Shown: in pieces, positions 36,901 to 48,900 of the stretch
Numbering within the stretch: position 1 is the first letter of the stretch
Layout: the number at the start of each line of letters is the position of its first letter
From: Chrysaora quinquecirrha
Taxonomy: Eukaryota > Cnidaria > Scyphozoa > Semaeostomeae > Pelagiidae
Assembly (NCBI GenBank): GCA_014526335.1
Contig: JACTAT010000022.1
Location: forward strand, 936,604 to 1,000,603
Direction: 5' to 3'
Length of the DNA stretch: 64,000 bases
Notes under the pieces: generated by a model
The model's input: only the letters and a program-made list of their open reading frames with translations
What the model was told of the DNA's origin: nothing
Database searches by the model: none
Position numbers and translations under genes: made by a program

Positions 36901-39900
36901 TCAAAGAAAATTTAATTCTGATTAATAATAAAATTCTTTACTGGATGAAAATGAAAACCGTGTTTGGGACTAGTCTAGGTATCTAGCTAAGCTATCTATA
37001 AGATAAAACACCTAAGCAAAGAGCAAAATCAGAAAAATAAATATGGACCTGTACAATAATGTTATTGATAACTATATAAACCTTAGCATTTATTCATGAA
37101 TACATGATTATCTATAAACATTACAGTAAAATAAAAAAATATTAGGCCTAACCTCGAACGTTTCTGTATTCATTCTCATAAACCTTCTGTAATCCCCTCT
37201 GTCTGCCAATATTAACTCCTTTACCAAATTTGTGTACAAACTTTTATTATCACGTTCAGTTAACCATGGTTTTACCCAATAAACTCTTTTTTTCCTCTTT
37301 TTTTTCTTCTGCATATTCAATGCACAACACAGCAAAATAGCAGCCACAGCCTTCTCTCTTTCGTCATCACTCGACTCACTCGACTCGATACTCTGAAACT
37401 CCATTTTCTCACAATAGGCCCCTCACAGTCGTCAGTGGCAATCTTGAATGTTTCAGAAGAAATTTACGCGCACACACTGCCTTGAATCGCGCGCCAAAAA
37501 TGTCGGCTCCTTTGAAAAACTTGTAGGGATTTAAAAAAATTTGATCAGCAATCAAATTGAAATGCCGCGAGATGGATTAAAAAACTTGGTTTTATCACCT
37601 CCAACGCGCAACTACAAGCAACTTTTACCGCACCTTACACTATCGCATTCTCTCGCTGTTTGTCATCACAGAAAAAATGTGAAGCAACTTGTACCTAGAG
37701 ATGATAGTGTAATCCCGCCTTAAAGGGGGTACTCATTAACTTTCAATACAGGGGGTCCATGCCAATATTTGGGGTCCGAAGTCTTAAGCTTATTCAATAT
37801 TTGGGGTCTGTGAATTATAACATGGACAATAATTCAATATTTGGGGTCCGCAAATCTGAAGGAAGAATCGTGCGATTTGGTGCGATTCATTACAATGACC
37901 CATCCAACTGCCAAGAGCTTATAAATTGTAAATTGTCATGAAACTGATGGCTAAACCGGAGAAAACGTTTTAGGAGTCCAAAAACAGCAATATTTGGGGT
38001 CTCAAGAACATTAAACTCAATATTTGGGTTCCCTAAGACATTAGACTCAATATTTAGGGGTCTGCAAGGAAATAGTGGCATGGACCCCCGTATTGAAAGT
38101 TAATGAGTTCCCCTGGGATAGTTAAATAACCGAGAAAATACCGAGTTAAATACCGTCAAAATACCGAGAACTCGAAAAATAAACATAGCGTTCTCGAGGG
38201 TCCTAGAAAATACCGTCAAAATACCGAGAACTCGTGAAATACATTGAGCTAAAACTTGAAAGAACTCTTGGTTAAAACCACAGCGTCTGAATAACCAATA
38301 AAGAGTTCAAGATGCCAAAATTTAAAGGCATCGCCGAGAAACGTTGACGAAAAAATTGTTAAAATATCAATTGAAATGAACAAGAAGATCACAAAACATT
38401 ACTTGACAAGAGAACTGCCAAGCAATGTTTTTGAGAAACTTCATAAACATGTTCTGCTTGTCAAACGCAAAAATGTTTAAGGAGCAATGTTTTGCGATGT
38501 GGCCAAACGGTAAAACATGTTTTTATTGACAAGCAACTTTCAGATGTCAGACGAACATCAAACAATGTTTGATCGTTTGGCCAGGTCCTTAAACATCATA
38601 AGTTTGCTTTTCAAACAAGATGTTTGACCGTTTGGCCACGTTGCAAAACATTTCTCGACAAACATTGTTTGCTTGTGACAAGTAGAAATGTTTTGAAGCT
38701 TTTCAAAAACTAAGAAAATTCTGGTTGCCAAGATAGGTTTTGTGATTTTGCCAGGGCCTAACACTTACATCATTAAACATATTTTTATCCTCCTTCCTCT
38801 TTTCTTTAGTTGCTTCCTTTTCTTTCTTGTCGGGTTTACTAGATTCAAACAAATCCCCGGGTTCTTCATTATTAGTTTCAGCAATTTTAGCTGCAGCAGT
38901 TTTTGCAGATTTTGAATTTTCAGAACCCATGAATATATCATCATCATCTTTGACATTATCAGCTTTGTCTTTCCAAGTAGACGGGTTAAAAATGTCATCA
39001 ACAATTTTCTTTGAATCATTATCAGCTGTAAGCTTTTCTGCTTTAGTATCACTGAGTGTCGAATCGCTGTCGAAAATGCTATCTGTCGCTTTTTTATCGC
39101 TTGAAAATACATCGACTTTATCACTATCTTTGCTGTCCTTCTTTGTTTTATCACTGGATTTCGAAATGTCTTTTTTCGACGTCGAAACATCAGATTCTGA
39201 GGGCGTAACAACGGGTTTCGACGGAGTAACATCATGCTTCGACGGCGTAAAAATATCGTCAGTGGATGTTTTTGAAGAATCGATTACGGCTGCATCATGT
39301 TCCGCTCGATTTTTCGATTTATTTGGTGGCGAAAATGGTTTCGACGAGAAAAATCATCATCGTCGTTTGCAAATATATCTGCATGTCCTATTGGTTTCTT
39401 GACGGCCTTTTTCTCAATATTATTTGGTACTGGGCTATCTTGAGTCTTCGCTGTGGAAGTAACCCGGCTTTCAACCGGTTTAGAAAAGAGATCTTCGGGC
39501 GATTCCAGAGACGGAATTGTTCCAGGTGTTTCGCTCGGTCCGTTTGCTGTTGTTGCTGCATTTTGCAGGAAATGCCTTGAAGGTGGTCTTCGCTTTTTCT
39601 GCACTCTTGCCCGATCCTAAACAAAATAAATCGAAATGAAAAAATAGGTTAGCTAGATATTGTCAATAGATAATTATCTGACTTGATTTTGATTTGATTT
39701 GAGTTCATTTCATTCATTCAACTCATTCGACTTATCTTGACAAAATTTGATTTTATTTGATATATAGTACATACATATACATTAAATAAATGGTACATTT
39801 TCTATCATCAACTAGATCTGGTACACAAATCTTTTTCGTTATAAGAACAACCTTTTTAAGAAACATTAGCTTGAGATTTGGGTCACTTTTTTCTGCTATT

Positions 39901-42900
39901 TTAACCCTTTAATAAAAACTACTCGAGTTCAGTACACACACGTCTTCAAGCGTTAAAGCCATTTCAGGAAATGCCCAACAGGCCTTAGTAGACTTATTAC
40001 CCGAGTCGTTAAGTTTCCGCCCATCCACATCCCTGGGACCCTGCTACAACTAGGCCAATTTGAGCGATCTCGTTGTAAGTCTTGGTTCATGAAGTCTAAG
40101 GCCTGAAGAGTGGGAATTCGAATGCATAGGGCAAAAAAGAAGTTATCAGAACCGAAATTAGTTTACTGTTGGGACGAGAGACGCTTCTAGGGGAAAGGAA
40201 CGGTTTGAGAAACAATCTGAACCAAACAGAACTCTGGTTGTCAGATTAAGATGGTTAAAGATCAAAACACAAAAATAGATTGCTTGTTACCTTGTTAGCG
40301 TGATGCAAAGTTGTGACAGTAGCAGGCTGATCAAATGATAATTCAGGTTCTTCGACATTTCTGACTGGTGGAGTTGCACCTGGCAGCATGGTGGCAGGAT
40401 TGAAAGCTATTGTTGGCTGCAATAAATTATTCAACAATAATCATAAACGACATAGATACATAGACAAGATACCAGACAATGTCAAGGAAAAGTTATCAAT
40501 AAACTGTCCTATCTGAGATAAGTATATATCTTGAAATTCTTTACAAACCCAAAACGTACAGGAAACCAAGATGGCGTTGGGAGGGGATGGTAAACAGGGT
40601 GGTAATATAAAGTTTTGTAGATGACTCGTCCGTTTTGAAAAAACTTTAGACCAAATTTTAGCGATGTTTGAAGCGAAATTCGAGTAAAAACACATGAAAT
40701 ATCGGCAAGGTTCATTCCATGGTTTATTTCTGGACGACAAAGACTACACTTTTTTTAAATAAGCAGCTGGACTTTTGGTCCAGCCCTCAAAGTTGCTTAA
40801 CGTATCTGGTCTTTCAGCTCTCACAGAATGACTGGTAGCCCTAAAAACGTGGCTCATTTCTTTCTTCTCAATGTAATTGACAAGTTTGCAATGATGTACT
40901 GTATAAATAAAGCTATCTTAATCAACAATTTAAACAAAATCTCAGCCCTACTTGCTTATTCAACAGTTGCTTATTGAAAAACCGTGTAGCCAAATTTCCA
41001 TTGACAATTTAACTCCGCCTAAGTCGCCCTCTCTCATGAACTATGCATTGTCAAGGCATACTGAATCCTTATCGGTGAATATCGCATCTCTGCTTACCTT
41101 TATCTTCTTTGGAGTATCTGTTTTTGTCATCTGCGCATCATCATGCTTTGGAACTGGAACATGCTTTTGTGGTGCCTCATTCTAAAAACACAATACCATG
41201 TTTATGTAGGGAAGCAAAAGAAACTTTTGGAAGGCATTGGCCAAAGCATTGGAAAATTGCTTGTGTTTCACCGTTTGGCAACGTGAAAACAATTACTCAA
41301 AGTTGCTAACAATCCGACAATCATTAGGCCTTGACCAAACGATCAAACATTGTTTGTCAAACATGTCAAACATTTGAAAATTGCTTGTCAAAAAATGGGT
41401 TTTACCGTTTGGCAACGTTGCAAAACATTGCTTGACAAGCAGAATTTACCGAGCAATGTTTCAACAAATCAAAAAATGTTTGACGAACAATGTTTTGCCT
41501 AGCAATGTTTTTGAAAAACTTGATAAACATTTTCTGTTTGTCAAAAACTGAAAATGTTTAACAAGAAATGTTTCACGACGTGGTCAAACAGTAAAACAAT
41601 GTGTTTGACAAGCCAAATTCAAATGTTTGACAAACATTGTTTGATTGTTTGGTCAGGGCCTAATGTTCGTTGTGTTCCTAAACAGTTTGAGTAATTTGGT
41701 TGATTCGAAACTTTCTTATAAAAGCCTGAATGCTATTCGTGGCAGTTTGCTCGGCAAAAATCTCACCGTGTGCGGCGGGCTTAGGGAAAAACGTCTATTT
41801 TACCTTAGTACTTGCTGGTTTCTTGGCAGCTGTTTTGTTATCTCCAGTTGGTATTTCTTTCTTCTGCTCAGTTTTCTTTCCGAATAATCCATCATTCTCG
41901 TCATCTGATAGTGGTCCTACAACAAAAGAAACCATTTAAAAGCACAGCAAAGAAAAGTAGATAATTCAACCTTATCATGGCTGTTTCTGACACAGTATTA
42001 GAAATAATAATCATGACTATGTAATAAACAACGCTTATCATGGCTAGCCTTTGATATTTATCAGGGCAACGCCACGATAAGAGGTGATTACACTTTTTTT
42101 AATAATCAACTGAACCTTAAAGTTGCTGGAAATGTCTAGTATTCTAGCGCTCCCAGAATGACTGGTACCCCCTAAAAACTCATTTTTTGGCCTTTGTCTT
42201 GCTTTTCAATGTAACTGAAACGTTTTCAAGGATGTAATGTATAAAGAAAGCTATCTCAACCGAACATTTTTAACCAAATCTCAGCCCTTTTTGCTTATTG
42301 GTCAGTTGCTTATTTAAAAAAGTGTATCATGCCTAAAACTGTGACAGTAAAGCAAGGATGTGCACTGATGGGTTGCAAGTCAGCTTCTAAACAAACTCGA
42401 GTCAGAGGCGAGTGGTTGTGTGGCCAGATCAGCCTTAAACGCAGGCCTTGACCAAATCTGTCAAACGAAAGTTAAAAGGTATATAATTATACAGTTCAAA
42501 TGTTTAAATATGATACATTTTGAAACATTTTAAAACATACCAGTAACATACCAGCAACAGAGGTAGCTTTCGCCTTCTCCTTATCTGGTGACGACTTGAG
42601 ATTGTTTCTAGCAGCGAATGGGTCGATGCCCCCAAATAAAGACACAGCTCCTGGAAGTTTCTTTGGTTTTGGTAGCACTTCAGTTTCGTCTTCTGCTTTA
42701 GTCTTCTCTTCGACTGCCGGTTCCGGCTAGGGGTAAATTTAAATCGATTTGATCAGTTTATTAGTTGATTAGTTAGTCACCAGTTAGCTCTGAGGGTGCT
42801 TTCTATTGGGAAAATCGGAGACTCTGGAGGCTCCAAACTTCTAGAACATTTTCTGCTTGTCAGAAGCAAAAATGTTGAAAGCAGAAGATGTGTGACGAGC

Positions 42901-45900
42901 AATGTTTTGCTACGTGGCCAAACGGTCAAACATTGCTTGTAAAGGAAGTCGAAAATGTTTGCACAACAATGTTTTGTTAAGGCCCTTCCCAAATGATCAA
43001 ACATTGTCAAAACATTGAAATTTGTCTACAAGCAACATTTTTCACTTATGACTTCTTCACAGTTGCAAAACATTGCTTGTGCAGACCTTTTTTGCCTGCG
43101 TCGAGCAAAAAAATTTCTTAACTTTGTCAAACATTCCAAAACCAATTTTGATTATTGTTTCTTGTCAAACAATGGTTTGTGACGCTGCAAAACGGTCAAA
43201 CCTTACTTGCAAACAAGTCACAGATGTTAGGCCAACAATGTATATGTTCGTTTGGTAAGGGGCTAAAGCTCGTTCTTTATTCTTGTAAAAAGGATGAATC
43301 AAACAAAAACACGTAAAAACAATGAAACCAATGTAAACAATTATTCAATACCTCAGTTTTTTCTGATACTTTTGTCTCAGCCTTAGGAACTGTGAACAAA
43401 TCATCTTCATCGCTCAAAATTATTTTCGGAGCAGAAGATATCGGGGGCTCTGCCTTCGTTGGTTCCTTTTTCGCCTCTGAGTTCTCTTTTACTTCCTTGT
43501 TTACGGTCTTTTGTTTAGCGGGTTCTTTTCTCGCATCTTTCTTCGGAACACTGAAAAAATCATCATCATTGTCATCTTCACCATCGAGAAAAGAAATGGC
43601 GGATTTCGGTTGGGGTTTCTTGTCGACTTTTTTGTCGTCTTTTTTCGAAGTTACCTTCAATAAGATAAAAATATATCAATTTTTGATTACTTCACCTCCG
43701 TCTCCTCCATGAAAACCAGTGAAATTCAACGTAAATATAAACGCCGCCCGGGTGCAAAGAAGCGAAAAAACATCACATATCATACTGGGCAAGGACCTGG
43801 CCAAACGATCAAACATTGTTTGTTAAAAATCTGCAATTTGCTTGTCAAGCAAATGTTTGACCGTTTGGCCACGTCATGAAACATTGCTTGTCAAACATTA
43901 GTGTCTAGTTTTTGAATGTTTTTGTAAGCAAATCTTGTCGAACAACGCTTTGTGACATGGCAAACCGTCAAACGTTGCTAGTAAAATGAACTTCAAATGT
44001 TTGACCAACAATGTTTGATCACTGAACGAGGGCGTAAACTTCATAACAGCTTAACAGCGAATAAATGGTTTCGAATTATCGATGTATCACGCCAAAGTAC
44101 AGAACCTTGGTGTCGCAGTATCGAATGATGTCGCCATATCGAACTGCCACACTGTTATATCGAAGAATGGCGTAACCACGTCGAATAATGTCGTAAGGTC
44201 GAACTATTGTATTAGAGTGGCTTCGTGATTGTTCCATATTTGTCTCTGTCTTACAGGGTGTCAAGGAATAGCAATAATTGGCCAGAAAATCTTTGAGGCA
44301 CTGAATAACACATAGATTGCACCAGGTCAATCATTAAAGAGAAAGGTGAAATTCTAAGGTGAAGGTAAGAAACAATGATAAAAAAGTATATTTTCTTTAC
44401 AAATAATTTCATTTCTGTCACTAGCTAAAGAGGCGATAGCTATGACTCAGCCACTCAGGAGATGTACATAGTAATGTGAGTTCGCAATCATGTCTGTACC
44501 CGTCCAACATTACTATTACATTTAATTTCACTGGTTTTCATTAGGAGAGACGGGGGTTAAAACATTCGGCTGTAAAATTAGGGCTATCTGCATGCGTTTC
44601 GTCCCAGGAACCAACAAAAATAATTGAGAAATTGAATATGGTACAGGTGAACTAAGCTTCTGTGATTCATTTCCAGTCGTCATTGTGTAAGACTTTTTTT
44701 TAAAGATTCCGCTAATTCTTTTAGCTATACACCCATTTAAGAATCGCGATTCGTTGAGGCATGTATGAAACTGATAGCATGGGTAAAACACTGACTGCAC
44801 TCACGTAATAGTCAAACCTTTTTAGTAATGGGGTTTAACCCTAGTTTCTCAGAAAAGAATGAGTTAATAATAAAGACAAAGCTTTCAAACCTTTTCAGGA
44901 GTGCTGAATAAATCTTCTTGATCATCACCAAATAATCCATTTCCTGAATCGTCGATGAATGATTTTGTTTTCGGATGTTTTTTCTCGTGTTTTTTCTCTT
45001 TAGGTTTTGCAACTAAATCTTTTGATTTCTCCGTCGCTTTTGTTTCATCTTTTGGCTTATTTTCTTTGGTGTCTAAAGATGGTGCTGTGAATAGGTCCTC
45101 TTCGTCATCATCAAATAAACTGACAACTTTCTTTGATTTGGATGGCTTTTAGGCTCCTCTTTTTTCTAATAAACATGGAAAAAATATATTATGTATACAT
45201 ATTATGATATATTATTGTATACATTAGTGTCAAACAACAGTAGATGGTATTCGAACATGGACTGCATGGTCAGAGAGCCAACGAAAATTCCACTGAGCAA
45301 AAATCCCAATAAAATCGTTGAGTAACTCGTTACACGCTTTTTTTTTATAAGGAACCACTTTATAAGGAACCTACATGTAGAAGGCCCGAAAATTTAAAGA
45401 ACTTATACTACTAAAGAGAAAATCATTAAGGAACTTTTGAATGTTGAATACTTTTATCACTGCAAATAATCAAGAATTAGAAAGCCGGTTCCATTCATTT
45501 GCAGTCGAAAATCACATAAATTGTACGTTAAGCATGTATCGATTGTTTTTTTGAGTAGTCTCGAGCTTTGCTCACATGCAAATGTCTCTCTTTTATTGTT
45601 AAGACCACTGTATGTGCACTTAAAATTAAGGAACTATTAAGGAACTTTTGGAACTACAATTGCCTCAAAAGAGGCCCAAAAATAAGGAACTTGAAGAACT
45701 AGGCTTTGAGGTAGGTTCCTTATAAAAAAAAGCGTGTAAGTCATAAGCCCAAGGCTCTCCTCCCATTTGACTTTGTGTGTTACAGCTTTGTTGAGCTTTC
45801 TTCAGTACCATACATCTATATAGATATATATATTTGTCATGAACGGCAATCACTAGGATAGATTTTTCCACAAGTAGTGTACCACAGTAGATGGGATTCG

Positions 45901-48900
45901 AACCTGGACTGCATCGTGAGAGAGCATTCTGAATATAATTGTAAATATACTCTCACATTTTGTAAGCAACTTTCGTCTACGAGATAAAATAGGGTTTCTG
46001 AGGCTTTAGCACTTTTAACATAGAAAAATCTTATGTTTCTAGAAGAGTTACTTAACTTCCCAAAACTACAACAACAACCACCCGCAATTGGTCATAAAGT
46101 CTGGATTTTTTATCCAGATTTAGCATAAAATCGATAAAAATTGGTTCATGTGTTTCGAAAATTTGAAACCCAATAAATATTTCTTCCTGCATTGAAGAGA
46201 ACAGTGCTTTCCATACCTTAGTTATGACATTGTTTGTCGACTTCTTAGGCTCATTAAACAATGAATCATTTTCCTCTTTCTTGGAAACAGCGGGTGCGGT
46301 CGTGCTGGCTTTCTGCGTTTCTTTGCTAGAATAGAAGAGGAAAATTTCAATTTGTTTGTCAACAGGTTGTTACAAGCATCATATATTCTATATTTTGAGT
46401 ACTTTATACAGGTTTTATTGACAAAGAACCTAGCTCAAGGCCTAGTTCCTAAAGTTCTATTTTTCCGTTAGACTATTAGGCCCTAGCCAAACGATCAAAC
46501 ATTGTTGGTCAAACATTGCAAGTTTTCTTAAACATTGTTGATCCAAAATTTGAGATTTGCTTATCAAGCAAAATGTTTGACGGTTTGGCCACGTCCAAAA
46601 AAAATTCCTTGACAAGCAAAAGTAGCAAAATTTGTGGCGTGATGTTTTTGAAAAAAGGTTAAAAAACAATTCTGCCTGACGCAGACAAAAAATATTGCAC
46701 GGGCAATGATTCTGAGCGTGGCCAAACGTTCAAACATTTTGCTTGATAAGCAAATCTCAAATTTTGGACCAATCATATTTCATCGTTTGGACAGGGCCTA
46801 AAATACAAGTCGCAGATTCGTTCCAAGTCCGCAACATGGGGAACTGGAAGCGAATCTAGGATCTTTGTTTGAGTCTCATCTTTACCCGTCAATCATCACT
46901 ATTCTGATGTCATCAGAATATATAGGTTGTTTTTCTCGGAAGTGAGAAATATAGGAATAGAGTACTACAATTATGGGCTGTCGGAAATTTGATGCGAGAA
47001 GTTGATATTTCTGTTTGTGCACATTATTGGGTTATGATATCTGAATGGGGAAAGAATTTACCAGGTTGAGAACTGAGACTGTGGTTTGGACAACATTAAA
47101 AGGCCGTTCATATTTGCATATTTTGTAGATTTCTGAGACCTTGTTTATCATCAAGTTAAGGCATATTGCATTTTTACTTTATAGGCTGAGAACTTCTTAG
47201 AAACCAGAGTGCCTTAATTTTCGTAAGAGTTGAAAAAGTCGAGGGGCATTTCACTCTGCAAAAAGGCGTACGAGACTTCCATTAAAACAAAAGAACTTTC
47301 AAGGGACTTCCGAGAAAACAATAGGACTTCCAGCAAAGGCGTACAAGACTTTAAAAGAGTGAATTGCCCCTCGGAAAAAGTACTCAAATTCTATCATGTC
47401 CCTAAATACTAACTTAAGTAGTTTTTAAGTTGTACAAAACTTCAAAATCACGATGAACAACGAAACTATCAAAGGGCGTACTTTGAGCCTTTTTTCATCA
47501 GACAATTCTCAAAGTATAAACGTCAGAAACAGACCGAAACGCTTGAAAAAGGCGGAATTTACACCCAGATGCGGATCGAAATGCACCAATCAGAAAGTGA
47601 AGCTGAATTGGCATTGTGTTTCAACACCAATCAGCTTGCGGGATACAGCGGGAAGATCACTAAAATTCAATAGAAGAGACGAATAGAACCAAAAGACCAA
47701 AGAACAGTAGAAGACCAAAGGACCAGTAGAGAGTCAAAGTGAAAAAAAAGCGTCTATGCCTTCACCTATGCATACATGCGTTCCACGAGCACTCTCTCTA
47801 TATGCCCCCCGGACTTAAAAATGAACTCTTTCGGTCTACAAAGAAATGGCCTTTTTGTTTACCCCTAACCGAAACAAAGATCCGGCTGCGAAACCTGTCT
47901 AAAAGAAACTTTTCAGACTAAAATTTACTAGAATTTTTCTAACTGGTTTGCTCTGTTTGGACCAAACCGTGTAAATAACTATCTGGTTAGAGATGGGAAT
48001 TTGTTAAGAAATGAGTTAAGAAAAGGATAAACTCACGTATTTGTTTTGGTTGTGTTCATGCTGTCAAACCAATCTTCTTCATCGCCACCATCATCACCAA
48101 ATAAACTAACGACTTTTGGCTTCGAAGTTGACTTCTTTATCGCTGGCTCAGGTTTTGCTGCGAAGACAAAGGAAAACAATTAGAACTACATTTCGCCTTG
48201 AAAGGGGAACAGCTTAATAATTTGAGTAAAAGCTTCTTTCAACGCCTCCTCAAAGGGAAACCTATCTAAAACTTGTACTGAATTTGTACAAGATTATCGC
48301 GGATGAAGTAAGAAAACAGGCTTTCTTTCTCTTGAGTTTTCTTTCCTTTCCTAATAAAAAAATTATCAATTTCAAATTTAAGACCTTCGTAATCAATAGT
48401 CTTGATACAAATAAGATGACTTGAAAATTGAAGGTCAAATCAAAATCCCCCCCAATACATGCCACAGAGAAAATAGACAAATTTAGTAAACACCAAGCGT
48501 CTAATTGGAGTAATACAGTAACGCAGTTTTACCAGTGGGGAAGAAGTTTCAAGAAACTGTAAATTAGATTACCCTGTAGCTAGAACGAAGAAGAAAGTAG
48601 ATTTTTAACAGAAAAGAAGAATCATTGCATAAAATTCAAACTGGAAAGAAGAAGTTGAGACAGGTCTTGAAATTCACAAAAGATTACAATTAATAGAAAA
48701 AGAAAGGTAAAGAAAAATCATGTCTCAACTGTGCTGTGACATGAATTAGTCCTTTGCTACAAAGATGAAGCATTGAGATGAAGAGCATATTTCAATTCGA
48801 ATAAAATAGCCTATTATTTCACTCTAAAGACGATAAAGAACATCAAAGTAGTGCAAAGATGAATATTCCTTGACTCAAAATAAGAAGAAAAATAATTTAT

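Larger units (their letters stand above)
33947..37720. mobile_element. PIF/Harbinger DNA transposon with ~310-330 bp terminal inverted repeats
   Basis: The ends AGGCGGGATTACAC and GTGTAATCCCGCCT are exact inverted repeats, and the element is flanked by TAA on both sides (33944-33946 and 37721-37723), the 3-bp duplication typical of this superfamily. Inverted similarity continues for more than 300 bp on each side (to about 34275 and 37395), with few mismatches, suggesting recent insertion. Inside are the two genes normal for Harbinger, a Myb/MADF-type DNA-binding protein and a DDE transposase, pointing towards each other. Each has one frame break. Confidence 0.93.

Noticed and set aside
38827..39402. 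191 aa plus-strand ORF rich in Ser and Leu
   Set aside because: It is the reverse shadow of the long WASHC2 exon, which has the conserved acidic IF/LF motifs on the minus strand.
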